A stretch of 64,000 bases of DNA from JANLQX01 sp031423635. Lineage in GTDB: Bacteria; Actinomycetota; Acidimicrobiia; Acidimicrobiales; JANYDT01. The position numbers and the translations under genes are program-made. The notes beneath the pieces were generated by a model, which saw only the letters and a list, made by a program, of their open reading frames with translations, did not search any database and was not told the DNA's origin. Of the stretch, positions 1 through 8,412 are shown in pieces. How positions within the stretch are numbered: position 1 is the first letter of the stretch; the number at the start of each line of letters is the position of its first letter. The stretch spans positions 1 through 64,000 of the forward strand of contig JANPFX010000086.1 of the NCBI GenBank assembly GCA_031423635.1, written 5' to 3'.

Positions 1-345
1 GCGATGATCGCCGCGTGGCACACCCTCATTGACGACCTCAGCCTGTTCTGCCCTCGCTTCAAGCTCGATTCGGGCCAAGCCGTGGTCATCGACAACTACC
101 GGCTCTTCCACGGCCGCGAGTCGTACTCCGACATCTCCCGCTGCATGTGGCGGCTGTGGGTGTGGACCACGGCGGCTCAGGGAGTGCCTGAGGGCATGCT
201 GCATTCCGACAGCCGGTTCGCCGGCGTCACTCCCCTGAGCGCGGTGTGCGGTTGGTCTAGAGCGTTGAGGCGTGGTCTGTCGTCAGCACGTCAGCGGCGC
301 GAATCGAAGCCTCGGACGCCAACTGGGCATCGTAGAATTTCGTGA
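1..345 (+). CDS. TauD/TfdA-family dioxygenase, C-terminal fragment
   Basis: The frame is open from the left window edge, so only the C-terminal end is visible. It carries the distal metal-binding region of Fe(II)/2-oxoglutarate dioxygenases of the TauD/TfdA type: VIDNYRLFHGR, with the metal-ligand His at codon 109-111, followed by an Arg in the SRCMWRLWVWT stretch that would bind 2-oxoglutarate. The substrate cannot be told. Similarity to the family ends near base 225. The remaining roughly 35 residues are basic and look non-conserved, and they overlap the oppositely oriented small gene ending at 257. Either the tail is real read-through of a shared 3' region or the true stop has been lost by a small frameshift. 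Confidence 0.6.
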   Translation, partial: AMIAAWHTLIDDLSLFCPRFKLDSGQAVVIDNYRLFHGRESYSDISRCMWRLWVWTTAAQGVPEGMLHSDSRFAGVTPLSAVCGWSRALRRGLSSARQRRESKPRTPTGHRRIS

Positions 346-430
346 ACGCGAAGCGCCCGTACACCATTGCTCCGACGATGGTGAGAGCGAAGACACAGAC
401 TCCGATGCTGAACAACAGGGTCTGACTCAT
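257..430 (-). CDS. 57-residue single-pass membrane protein, rhodopsin operon
   Basis: This is a short gene beginning at ATG 430. Its start overlaps the stop of the 77-residue gene upstream as ATGA, which supports translational coupling. The protein starts MSQTLLFSIGVCVFALTIVG and has one hydrophobic helix (about residues 5-24), then a short polar tail with RFAFTKFYDAQL and several acidic and serine residues. No family is recognised. It is the third gene of a leftward set led by a rhodopsin, so a role in rhodopsin assembly, stability or a membrane complex is possible but is inference only. Its 3' part overlaps the end of the dioxygenase frame on the other strand. Confidence 0.55.
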   Translation of the reverse strand: MSQTLLFSIGVCVFALTIVGAMVYGRFAFTKFYDAQLASEASIRAADVLTTDHASTL

Positions 431-660
431 TCGGTGTCCGCGCGCCCGCCCAGGAGAAGTGCACCCGCGGAGAGGATCGACGGGACCCAGAGACCAACGA
501 AGATCCCTTGCTGCTCGTGGCCGTTGAACCAGAGAAGGACCGACAGGATCAACGACGCAAGGCTGGCGATGACGAAGATCAACTTCGCTCGAACGATTGG
601 CCGAGCCAGGAGGGCTTTCGCAACCTCCGACTTGGTCAACATCGGTTTATTGGCATCCAT
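427..660 (-). CDS. 77-residue two-helix membrane protein, rhodopsin operon
   Basis: The start ATG at 660 is preceded by a GAGG ribosome-binding sequence and lies 27 nt after the rhodopsin stop. The N-terminus is basic and cytosolic-looking (residues 1-25). Two hydrophobic segments follow at about 26-45 (LIFVIASLASLILSVLLW) and 52-71 (GIFVGLWVPSILSAGALLL), joined by the short polar turn FNGHEQQ. Small proteins with a FVGLWVPSIL-like second helix recur in bacterial membranes as uncharacterised families; I cannot name a function. Location directly behind the rhodopsin and the 4-nt overlap with the next gene suggest co-expression. Confidence 0.65.
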   Translation of the reverse strand: MDANKPMLTKSEVAKALLARPIVRAKLIFVIASLASLILSVLLWFNGHEQQGIFVGLWVPSILSAGALLLGGRADTE

Positions 661-687
661 GAACGACCTCTTCGGCTCGAATCCGAC

Positions 688-1503
688 TCATTGCGTGGCT
701 CCGATTGAGGTAGGTGCTGCTTCGTCGTGGGCGCTCTTCATGCGAGCGATTTTGAAAATGACCAGACCGAACGCGGCCTTCGCGAGAATGTCGGCGATCG
801 AGTAGCCGGACTGACGGAGAACGAATCCTCCGGCCCCCCCGAAGAACGAACCGCCGAACACGGGGAACAGGTAGGCGATCGGGTACACGCCCCACAACCC
901 GAGAATCATCCAGCGGAGCATCGACATGGTGTGTCGAACATCAGCCGGTTGGCTCTTCATGGCCACGCTCAGTTCGACGAACAAGACGTAGACGACGTAG
1001 AGGAACGGGATGGTCGACAGCAGTCCCCACACGATGCGTGGTCCGTTGCTGTTGGCGACTTCGCCCGGGTAGCCGAGGACGATCATCGCTGTCGCTGCCG
1101 GCACCAGCTTGTACAGCAACTTCTTCTGGACCGCCTTCGCCAACGCAAGAACGGCGACCGTCTCGAGGAGCAGCAGCGGCACCGTGAGGAGCCAGTCGAC
1201 GTACCGGTAGCCCTCGTTGAACTTCACTGCGGAAAGAAGGTGCGGCGACGACGGCGTCGATCCGGCCGGATACGACTCGCGGAAGTTCTCGAAGATCCGG
1301 AAGTAGTGGTACGCGGCGATGCCGCACACCATCGCCGAGACGGTGACTGCGTTCCGGTAGGCGGGTCGAACAGTCGAACGGGAGACGAGCAGATAGAGGG
1401 AAGTGAACGCCATTGCGGCGAACACCAACGAGAACAGGTTGTAGATCAGAGCGAATTGCGACTCTGAGATTTGGGCGATGTTTACGGCTGTGGCGATGGT
1501 CAC
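688..1503 (-). CDS. Light-driven proton pump (type-1 rhodopsin, DTE motif)
   Basis: Seven-helix microbial rhodopsin of 271 residues. The chosen start is GTG 1503, because AGGAGA lies 9 nt upstream (1513-1518); the frame itself stays open to 1563. Helix C reads RYVDWLLTVPLLLLE, giving Asp103-Thr107-Glu114, the D-T-E triad of outward proton pumps (acceptor, Thr, donor). Helix G has SIADILAK with Asp238 and the retinal Schiff-base Lys242. His66 matches the conserved helix-B histidine of proteorhodopsin. Leu111 sits at the spectral-tuning site, Leu in green-absorbing pumps. GYPGEV and WGLLSTIPF resemble xanthorhodopsin-like and actinorhodopsin-like pumps. It would add proton-motive force in light. 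No retinal-synthesis gene is in the window. Two small membrane genes follow in the same operon. Confidence 0.93.
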   Translation of the reverse strand: MTIATAVNIAQISESQFALIYNLFSLVFAAMAFTSLYLLVSRSTVRPAYRNAVTVSAMVCGIAAYHYFRIFENFRESYPAGSTPSSPHLLSAVKFNEGYRYVDWLLTVPLLLLETVAVLALAKAVQKKLLYKLVPAATAMIVLGYPGEVANSNGPRIVWGLLSTIPFLYVVYVLFVELSVAMKSQPADVRHTMSMLRWMILGLWGVYPIAYLFPVFGGSFFGGAGGFVLRQSGYSIADILAKAAFGLVIFKIARMKSAHDEAAPTSIGATQ

Positions 1504-1753
1504 GGGTGTGCTTCTCCTGGGAAACGATCGAGCGAAGAGAACCTCCCACGAGACCTTCCGCAACCGTTAAAAAATCAGAAAACGCAACAGAGAGCCTCGC
1601 AGTAGGCGAGCCTCGCCCTTCGCGTCCGACTGGGCGGGATAGTCCCTGACGCCAGAGAAACGGAGCCGTCATGATTGCCCTGCCCCGAAACGCCTGTCGC
1701 CGTCGAGCCTCCGGCAGAGGTGTCGTGTAGCAGCGACCATTGCCTGCGCGGCG

Positions 1754-2407
1754 TTGCTCGTCGCTCCTGCGGCAAGCGCGCAGACCGTTCCCGGGATCGT
1801 CCCTCCCCCGACTCCGTTCACGACGAAAGACCTTCGGGTCGAGCTCGGTTTCCTCACGAACACCGTTCCGTCGAACGTCTCCGGCTTCCGCGTCAACCTC
1901 TTCTGCACGGCGTCTCCCGCCACGTTCGACGGCACGTGGACCGCAGTTGTCACGTTCGGCACGACGGGGACGGCTGCGACGGTGCCGACCCCGTTCACCA
2001 GCGCCACCCAGTGCGTTGTTCGACTCACCGTGCTCGGCTCGGGGAGCCGCCCACTCCTTCTCACGAACAACTCGGTCGACGGGACCAACTTGACCGTCCG
2101 CGATCTCGACACGGTCGATGGCGTCGCGGTCGACCCACAGACGGTCATCGAGTTCGGTCCCATCCTGGTCAAGGACGTCTCGACGATCCGCTTCGGCGCG
2201 GCGGCGCCTCCGCCCACCACCACATCGACGACCACCACGACAACACCAACACCAACGACGGCTGCGACGACGGTGGCTCCAACGACGACCCGGTCGTCAA
2301 CGATCCAGCCGACCACGACCACTGTTCGTCCTTCCGTTCGCTACGTCCGAGTCTGCGTGAAGCGCGTCAAGGGCAGGTGCTCGGTGACTCGTCTCGTGCG
2401 GAGATAG
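1754..2407 (+). CDS. Secreted protein with Thr/Pro-rich linker, 5' end probably frameshifted
   Basis: The body (about residues 10-155) looks like a beta-rich exported domain ending in a Thr/Pro-rich linker (residues about 157-192) and a short basic, Cys-containing tail (RVCVKRVKGRCSVTRLVRR). No family is recognised. The first usable start in this frame, TTG 1754, cuts into a signal peptide, since the codons before it encode VAATIACAALLVAPAASAQ. A good start with GGAG 5 nt upstream lies at ATG 1671 in another frame; it encodes an Arg-rich n-region and stops at 1728. Adding one base near 1727 would join the two into a normal signal peptide. The gene may therefore truly start at 1671, with a sequencing error or a real frameshift. 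Confidence 0.55.
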   Translation: MLVAPAASAQTVPGIVPPPTPFTTKDLRVELGFLTNTVPSNVSGFRVNLFCTASPATFDGTWTAVVTFGTTGTAATVPTPFTSATQCVVRLTVLGSGSRPLLLTNNSVDGTNLTVRDLDTVDGVAVDPQTVIEFGPILVKDVSTIRFGAAAPPPTTTSTTTTTTPTPTTAATTVAPTTTRSSTIQPTTTTVRPSVRYVRVCVKRVKGRCSVTRLVRR

Positions 2408-2453
2408 CCGGACAGCCCCCGACCGTCCGTCGGGCGCAAAATGGCGGGTCCAC

Positions 2454-2459
2454 TAGCCT
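2454..2459 (+). promoter_or_regulatory. -10 element of mfd
   Basis: TAGCCT fits the actinobacterial TAnnnT -10 and ends 9 nt before GTG 2469. The spacing would put transcription initiation at or within a few bases of the start codon, that is a leaderless mRNA. No clear -35 is visible. Confidence 0.4.
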
Positions 2460-2468
2460 TGACCGCCC

Positions 2469-5400
2469 GTGTCGCTGCGTCCTCTCCCCGCTCTGCTCCG
2501 CGCCGACACCGGTCTCGTCGACCTGTTCGGCTCACGAACCGCCACGATCGGCGTCGCCGATCCGGCCCGGGCCTATCTGCTGGCCGGCCTGGCGGAACTC
2601 GGCGGTCGGCGTCCTCTCGTCGTCGCCACACCGACCTCTCACGACGCCGAGCGGATCGCCGCCGACCTTCGGATGTACCTCGGCGAGTCGGCCGTCGATG
2701 TGTTTCCTGCGTGGGAGACCCTGCCGTTCGAGCGGGTGAGCCCGGCCGTCGAGACGATGGGTCGACGGCTGCAGGCGATGTGGCACCTGACGGGCGGGGC
2801 CACTGAGGCTCCGGCGGTCATCGTCGCCCCCGTCAAGGCACTTCTGCAACGCCTGGGTCCGCACGTGGAGGACACCGCGCCGGTCGTGATCCGGCCCGGC
2901 GATCAGTGCGACCCGCAGGAGCTCGTGGCCCGTCTTGTCGACCTCGGCTACCGACGCGAGTATCAGGTCGAGCACCGCGGCGAGTTGGCGATCCGGGGCT
3001 CGATCGTCGACGTGTTCGGATCGACGAGTGATGTGCCTGTGCGCATCGACCTCTGGGGCGACGAGGTCGACCGGCTCACCGAGTTCAGCGTCCATGACCA
3101 GCGGGCGACCGATCCCGTCGAGATGGTCCAGCTCTTCGGATGTCGGGAGCTCCGGCCCACCGAAGAGGTGCGGGCCCGTGCCCTGGCCCTCCTGCAGAGC
3201 GAGCCATGGGGGGCATCCCAGTGGGAACGGATCAGCCAGGGCACGGTCTTCGAAGGGATGGAGTCATGGCTCCCCTGGCTGAGCGACGACGATCACCTCC
3301 TGCTCGACCTCGTCGGGCCGAAGGCGATGGTCGTGCTGCTCGAGCCACGACGCATGCGGGACCGGGTTGAGGATCTCCACGCCGAAGAGGCGTCGCTGAT
3401 CGAGTCGCTGTCGCGCACCTGGAACGCCGATGCCACGAGCACCCGCTTGGCCGAAGACGGTGCGTTCCCGATGATCCACCTGCCGTTCGACCGTCTTCTG
3501 GCCCGTTGCGCTGCACCGGTGTGGACGGTGGCACCCGGCGCCGAGGGTCCCGACACCACGGTGATCCCGGCGATGGGGTGGGCGACCACGGCCGGCGACC
3601 CCGGGGCGCTGGTGACCCAGATTCGCAAGTTGTCGACCGACGGCTACCGGGTGTTCGTAGCGGCGGACGGCGACGGATCGGCCGATCGCCTTGTCACGGT
3701 CCTTTCCGACGAGGGGTTCCGCTGTACGCGCGTTCCCACCGGCGAGGTCCCTGATGTACGCGCGCAGACGATGTCGACGGTGGGAGTGCAGGTCGTCGTG
3801 GCGCCGATCGAGCGAGGCTTCATCGCCCCTTCGGTGAAGGTGGCGGTGCTCGCCGAGGCGGACCTGACCGGCCGTCGGCGCGCCCATCGCAAGGCCAAGC
3901 CCCGCAAGCGGCGGGAGTTGCAGGCCTTCTTCGACGACCTCACTCCGGGGAGCTTCGTCGTCCACTACATGCACGGCGTCGGACGCTTCGCCGGGATGGT
4001 GAAGCGTCTCATCGGCGGCGTCGAACGTGACTACCTCCTGATCGAGTTCAAGGGCGACGACAAGCTCTACGTCCCATCCGATCAGATCGACGCGGTGCGG
4101 GCCTACACCGGCGAACCGCCGACGCTGCATCGTCTCGGTGGCAAGGACTTTGCGGCAGCGAAGGCCCGTGTCCGCGCGGCCGTGACCGAGATCGCCCAGG
4201 AGCTCGTCGTGCTCTATCAAAAGCGCATTTCCGCCCCAGGCCACGCCTTTGCCCAGGACACGCCGTGGCAGCGGGAGATGGAAGAGGCGTTCCCGTTCAT
4301 GGAGACCGTGGACCAGCTCAAGGCCATCGAGGACGTCAAGGCTGACATGGAGTCGTCGTCGCCGATGGACCGCCTGGTCTGTGGCGATGTCGGGTTCGGC
4401 AAGACCGAGGTGGCACTTCGGGCCATCTTCAAGGCGGTGCAGGACGGGAAGCAGGCGGCGATCCTGGCCCCGACCACGCTTCTCGCCCAGCAGCACTTTC
4501 AGACCTTTTCGGAGCGGTTCGCAAACTATCCGATTCGTGTCGAGGTGCTGTCTCGTTTCCTCACCAACGCCCAGGCGAAGAAGGTCATCGAAGGGGTGAA
4601 GAACGGCACCGTCGACGTGATCATAGGTACACATAGGTTGCTGTCGGCGGACATCAGCTTTCCGAACCTCGGTCTTCTCGTGGTCGACGAGGAACAGCGC
4701 TTCGGTGTGACCCACAAAGAAGCCATCAAGCACCTCAAGGAGAACGTCGACGTCCTCACGCTGACTGCCACGCCCATTCCGCGCACGCTCGAGATGGCCT
4801 TGTCCGGTATCCGGGACCTGACGCTTCTGAACACGCCCCCGGCCGATCGGCAGCCGATCCTCACCTATGTCGGTGAGTACGACGATCGGGCCATCGCCGA
4901 GGCCATTCGTCGAGAGATGCTGCGTGAAGGTCAGGTGTTCTACGTCCACAACCGGGTCGTCGACATCGAGCGCAAGGCCAATCAGATCCGTGACCTCGTG
5001 CCGGAGGTGCGGGTGGCCATCGCCCACGGCCAGATGGACGAGGGCTCGCTCGAACAGGTCGTGTACGACTTCGCCGAAGGCCGCTACGACGTGCTCGTTT
5101 GCACCACGATCATCGAGACCGGAATCGACATGCCGACGGTGAACACGCTCGTGGTCGATCGGGCCGACCGGATGGGCCTGGGGCAGCTCCATCAGCTCCG
5201 CGGCCGGGTGGGGCGTTCGGGGCAGCGAGCGTATGCGTACTTATTTTATCCCCCGGACGTGTCCCTGTCCGAGGAGGCCTACGAGCGCCTGAAGACGATC
5301 GGCGAACACACCGAGCTTGGCTCCGGGTTCAAGATCGCCATGCGCGACCTCGAGATCCGAGGAGCCGGCAACCTCCTCGGCGGCAACCAGAGCGGACACA

Positions 5401-5948
5401 TCGCTGCGGTCGGCTACGACCTCTACAGCCAGATGGTCATCGAGGCCGTCGGCGAGCTCAAGGGGGAGACGAAAAAGGAGCCGGCCGAGATCAAGATGGA
5501 GATCCCGGTCGATGCCAACATTCCCCACGACTACATCGGCAAGGAGCCGCTACGCCTTGACGCGTATCGACGTCTTGCCGAAGTCACGAGCCAGGCCGAC
5601 GTCGACGACATCGCTGCGGAATGGCTCGACCGCTACGGTCCGGTGCCCGAACGCGCCGCCGGTCTTCTCGATGTCGCGAGGCTGCGGGCTGAGTGCGTTC
5701 GCATCGGCTTGCGCGAGGTCACCGTCACGAAGGCCGTCGGGATGGGAGCGAGCCTGATGCTGGGTTCGATGGCGGCGCGCCTCTCGCCGGTGGAGTTGAA
5801 GACGAGCCAGGAGATCCGACTCCAGCGGCTCTCGCGGACAGCGGTCTACAAACAACGCGAAGGCCAGCTCATCGTTCCCCTTCGTCCCGGGATCGACGCG
5901 CTCGAGTTCCTCCTGACCTTCCTCGGCGAGCTGTACCCGAAAGGCTGA
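2469..5948 (+). CDS. mfd: Transcription-repair coupling factor Mfd
   Basis: The 1159-residue protein is a DNA translocase that removes stalled RNA polymerase from lesions and recruits UvrA for nucleotide excision repair. The N-terminal UvrB-like region includes FPAWETLPFERVSP. The RNA-polymerase-interaction region lies near residues 475-550 (GSFVVHYMHGVGRF). The superfamily-2 motor has Walker A GDVGFGKTEVA near residue 640 and the DEEQRFGV box near 740, followed by LRGRVGRS in the second RecA lobe and a C-terminal TRCF domain. The length is normal for the family. GTG 2469 is chosen because the N-terminus aligns and a -10 lies just upstream. Codon 925 is a TTA inside TTA TTT TAT, unusual for this G+C-rich gene; a second rare-codon patch is at 4623-4637. 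Confidence 0.97.
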   Translation: MSLRPLPALLRADTGLVDLFGSRTATIGVADPARAYLLAGLAELGGRRPLVVATPTSHDAERIAADLRMYLGESAVDVFPAWETLPFERVSPAVETMGRRLQAMWHLTGGATEAPAVIVAPVKALLQRLGPHVEDTAPVVIRPGDQCDPQELVARLVDLGYRREYQVEHRGELAIRGSIVDVFGSTSDVPVRIDLWGDEVDRLTEFSVHDQRATDPVEMVQLFGCRELRPTEEVRARALALLQSEPWGASQWERISQGTVFEGMESWLPWLSDDDHLLLDLVGPKAMVVLLEPRRMRDRVEDLHAEEASLIESLSRTWNADATSTRLAEDGAFPMIHLPFDRLLARCAAPVWTVAPGAEGPDTTVIPAMGWATTAGDPGALVTQIRKLSTDGYRVFVAADGDGSADRLVTVLSDEGFRCTRVPTGEVPDVRAQTMSTVGVQVVVAPIERGFIAPSVKVAVLAEADLTGRRRAHRKAKPRKRRELQAFFDDLTPGSFVVHYMHGVGRFAGMVKRLIGGVERDYLLIEFKGDDKLYVPSDQIDAVRAYTGEPPTLHRLGGKDFAAAKARVRAAVTEIAQELVVLYQKRISAPGHAFAQDTPWQREMEEAFPFMETVDQLKAIEDVKADMESSSPMDRLVCGDVGFGKTEVALRAIFKAVQDGKQAAILAPTTLLAQQHFQTFSERFANYPIRVEVLSRFLTNAQAKKVIEGVKNGTVDVIIGTHRLLSADISFPNLGLLVVDEEQRFGVTHKEAIKHLKENVDVLTLTATPIPRTLEMALSGIRDLTLLNTPPADRQPILTYVGEYDDRAIAEAIRREMLREGQVFYVHNRVVDIERKANQIRDLVPEVRVAIAHGQMDEGSLEQVVYDFAEGRYDVLVCTTIIETGIDMPTVNTLVVDRADRMGLGQLHQLRGRVGRSGQRAYAYLFYPPDVSLSEEAYERLKTIGEHTELGSGFKIAMRDLEIRGAGNLLGGNQSGHIAAVGYDLYSQMVIEAVGELKGETKKEPAEIKMEIPVDANIPHDYIGKEPLRLDAYRRLAEVTSQADVDDIAAEWLDRYGPVPERAAGLLDVARLRAECVRIGLREVTVTKAVGMGASLMLGSMAARLSPVELKTSQEIRLQRLSRTAVYKQREGQLIVPLRPGIDALEFLLTFLGELYPKG

Positions 5949-5979
5949 TCCCGAGGACACCGCCACCCGAGCGGGCAGC

Positions 5980-7206
5980 TCAGACCATTGCGGTGATGTC
6001 GCGCAGCTCGGTTTCGTTCACGGTGATCCGGTTGCCGCCATTGCGCCGGGCCGCCGTGAGCGCCTCGTCCACGCGGAGGAGCATTTCGCGGGGGAGTGTC
6101 TGCGGGTCGAACGTGACGACGCCGATCGACGCCTTCACGATGAGCGGTTCCCCGGCGTCGATCGGGGTGCTCGACAGACCCCGTCGGATGCGCTCGAGTG
6201 CGATGAGCGAACCTTCGATCATCGTGTTCTGGAGCACGACGGCGAACTGCGAACCGGAGAGGCGCGCGAGAACATCGTCGGTTCTCAGGTTCGTACTGAT
6301 GATCCGCGCAACCTGGCGGAGGAGCTCGTCGCCGACTTTCGGCCCGTGGCTCTCGACGATGGCTTCGTACCGGTCGATCTCGATGAGGGCGAGTGAGAAC
6401 GGGTCGAAGCCGTTCTTCGCCTGCGTCCACGAGTCGGCGAGCCGTTGCGTGAGCTGGCGTCGGTTGTAGGCGCCCGTGATCTGATCGCGGTGCTGGGTCT
6501 CTTCGATCGTGCTCTGCAGCCGCCCGAGCTCCTCGTCGGCGGCTCGGCCGACCTCGACGGCACGCTGCAACCGGCGTCCGAGCATCTCGTTCTCCAGCCG
6601 GTTCCGCACGAGCTTTACCTGGTTCTCCGCGGCCTCCCGCATCAACAGGACGAGGGCACCCGCGGAAACGGAGATCACGCCCGCCGCGCCGATCGACATC
6701 CGGGTCCGCATCTCGAGGTAGCGCGCCGCCACCGGCAACACCGCGGATGCAAGCGCGGCGATCGAGGCACCCGGTACGAGTTGCAGACCGATGGCGACGG
6801 CGGCAGCCATGGCGATGATCGCCAGACTGACGCTGGTCGTTGCCTGGGTGCTCTGCGCGTCGAAGAGCAGCCACGCCCCCGAACCGAATGCGAACCCGGC
6901 GATCGTCGCGGCCGAGACGATCTCGCGATGATGCGTCGTGACGGCTTCGGAGGTGTCGAGACTGTCCCTCCATCCCGCCACGAACATGACGATGACCGTT
7001 CCGCACGCGGCGATGGCCAGCCACAGACCGAGCAGCCGCGAGGAGACTTCGCCGTACGTCGCCGCGCCGGCGGCCAGCGCCAGCGCTGCAACGGCGAACG
7101 CGCTGCGGCGGAGCGCAGGACGAGCCAGGCTCAGGCATTCGGCGCGTACGCGGTCGGTCGGCGAGAGCGACTTGGCGCGGGTTCGGTCGGGAGTGGGCGT
7201 GGTCAT
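5980..7206 (-). CDS. Membrane protein with degenerate GGDEF domain
   Basis: The 408-residue protein has five or six predicted membrane helices (about 35-190), a short coiled coil (190-235) and a C-terminal GGDEF domain (about 236-400). The start is ATG 7206 (MTTPTPDRT); the open frame continues upstream only as non-conserved sequence. The signature reads SGSQF (317-321) instead of GGDEF, so the glycine, the metal-binding Asp and the catalytic Glu are replaced and diguanylate cyclase activity is unlikely. The inhibitory-site motif RxxD (Arg308-Asp311) is intact, exactly five residues before the signature. It may be a membrane-bound c-di-GMP receptor. It lies convergent to mfd and is not obviously in an operon. 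Confidence 0.85.
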   Translation of the reverse strand: MTTPTPDRTRAKSLSPTDRVRAECLSLARPALRRSAFAVAALALAAGAATYGEVSSRLLGLWLAIAACGTVIVMFVAGWRDSLDTSEAVTTHHREIVSAATIAGFAFGSGAWLLFDAQSTQATTSVSLAIIAMAAAVAIGLQLVPGASIAALASAVLPVAARYLEMRTRMSIGAAGVISVSAGALVLLMREAAENQVKLVRNRLENEMLGRRLQRAVEVGRAADEELGRLQSTIEETQHRDQITGAYNRRQLTQRLADSWTQAKNGFDPFSLALIEIDRYEAIVESHGPKVGDELLRQVARIISTNLRTDDVLARLSGSQFAVVLQNTMIEGSLIALERIRRGLSSTPIDAGEPLIVKASIGVVTFDPQTLPREMLLRVDEALTAARRNGGNRITVNETELRDITAMV

Positions 7207-7260
7207 GGGGCGGCCTGTCGATACACATCGGCGAGCCGAGGCAGGTTCTTGAGGGCGCGG

Positions 7261-7348
7261 CGACCCGGAGCCACCCCGGTCCGCCGGTAGGCTGGGCGGG
7301 GTTTCAACGGTTGGACGACCGGGAGCCACCCCGGTCCGCCGGTAGGCT
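7261..7348 (+). repeat. Tandem duplication carrying two -10 elements
   Basis: A 33-nt segment at 7261-7293 is repeated at 7316-7348 with one mismatch and a 55-bp period. Each copy ends in GCCGGTAGGCT, so the TAGGCT hexamer (TAnnnT -10) occurs at 7288-7293 and again at 7343-7348. The second lies 9 nt before the ATG of the parvulin gene and would drive a leaderless transcript; the first would give a longer leader. No gene is seen inside. Confidence 0.75.
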
Positions 7349-7357
7349 TGTCGGCTT

Positions 7358-8401
7358 ATGTCGCAACGCTTCCGTCGCCCACATCCCTTCGTCGCCGCTC
7401 TCGCGTGTGGTCTCGTCGGGGTGATCACCGCCGGATGTTCCACCGTGAACCCGTCCGCTCTCCGGGTCGGCGACACCCGGGTGAGCCGTGACGACATCGA
7501 AAGCGATCTCAAGGGCTACGAGAAAGCACTTCTGGCCGGAACCTCCACTGCGGAAGAGAAGGCTCAAGTTCAGGCGCAGCTTCGCAAGGGGGATGCGTTC
7601 AGCCCGGACTTCACCGTCGCCGTGCTCAATCGGCGGGTCGGTGCGATCGCGCTCGACACGGCCTTCGCAGCAACCGGCGCGAAGACGGTGACGATCACGG
7701 CGGAGCTGCGCAAGCGGGCCGAGCAAGCCTTCGCCGGCCAGAACGCTCCTCCGGAATCTGGTCAGAAGGCCTTTGCCGCGCTGTCCAAGAAGCTCCAGGA
7801 CCGCGAACTCCGTCTCGTCAGCCTTCCGGCTGTGCTGGCCGAGAAGAAGGCCAAGACGCTCGGCACTCCCGAGGAGTTCTACAAGGCCAATCCCGGACGT
7901 TTCGTCCTCGAGGCCTGCACCCGCCACATCCTGATCCCGGACAAAGCCCGGGTTGACGCGGTCCGGGCCAAAATCGTCGCCGGTGCCGATTTCGCCGGTC
8001 TGGCGAAGACAGAGTCCACCGACACCGGGTCGGGCGCTCAGGGCGGCGACCTCGGGTGTGGCGACCCGAAGCAGTTCGTCCCCGAGTTCGCCAAAGCAGT
8101 CGGTACCTTGAAAATCGGTGAACTCAGCAAGCCGGTCCAGACCCAGTTCGGCTACCACCTGATCGAGGTCAAGAGCCGCAAGATCGCCCCGTTCGCCCAG
8201 GTGAAGAGCGCGATCGGCGACGACATGCTCGCCAAGGCCCGTGAAGACGTCGAGTCCGAGGTGGCCGTCTATGCGAAGGACCTGTCGGTCGATCCCCTCT
8301 TCGGTGTGGCCGGAACCGACCAGCAGGGGCGCCCGGCTGTGCTCGTCACACCGACAGCCGCGAGCGGTGGATCCGCCAACGTGGCGCCGGCCCAGGGATA
8401 A
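7358..8401 (+). CDS. Parvulin-type peptidyl-prolyl isomerase lipoprotein
   Basis: This 347-residue exported protein has a lipoprotein signal (VGVITAGC, Cys27), so it should be anchored to the outside of the cell membrane. An N-terminal SurA/PrsA-like helical chaperone region is followed by a PpiC (parvulin) domain at about 185-275: CTRHILIP, the DTGSGAQGGDLG stretch, FVPEFAKAV and TQFGYHLIEV. It would help fold secreted proteins. It lies between mfd and mazG, where mycobacteria carry a lipoprotein gene near this site (lpqU). mazG starts 11 nt after its stop, so the two are probably co-transcribed. The upstream region is duplicated. Confidence 0.88.
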   Translation: MSQRFRRPHPFVAALACGLVGVITAGCSTVNPSALRVGDTRVSRDDIESDLKGYEKALLAGTSTAEEKAQVQAQLRKGDAFSPDFTVAVLNRRVGAIALDTAFAATGAKTVTITAELRKRAEQAFAGQNAPPESGQKAFAALSKKLQDRELRLVSLPAVLAEKKAKTLGTPEEFYKANPGRFVLEACTRHILIPDKARVDAVRAKIVAGADFAGLAKTESTDTGSGAQGGDLGCGDPKQFVPEFAKAVGTLKIGELSKPVQTQFGYHLIEVKSRKIAPFAQVKSAIGDDMLAKAREDVESEVAVYAKDLSVDPLFGVAGTDQQGRPAVLVTPTAASGGSANVAPAQG

Positions 8402-8412
8402 GCGCCGCGGAG

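Noticed and set aside
727..1467. Open frame opposite the rhodopsin gene
   Set aside because: The product is an Arg/Glu/His-rich stretch with no family, while the other strand encodes a clear seven-helix rhodopsin.
4623..4637. Rare-codon patches as signs of horizontal transfer
   Set aside because: They are a few codons long inside otherwise ordinary genes, so transfer does not explain them.
3264..5192. Long open frame on the minus strand opposite mfd
   Set aside because: It mirrors the codon structure of mfd, has no recognisable domain and no start signals; it is a shadow typical of high-G+C DNA.
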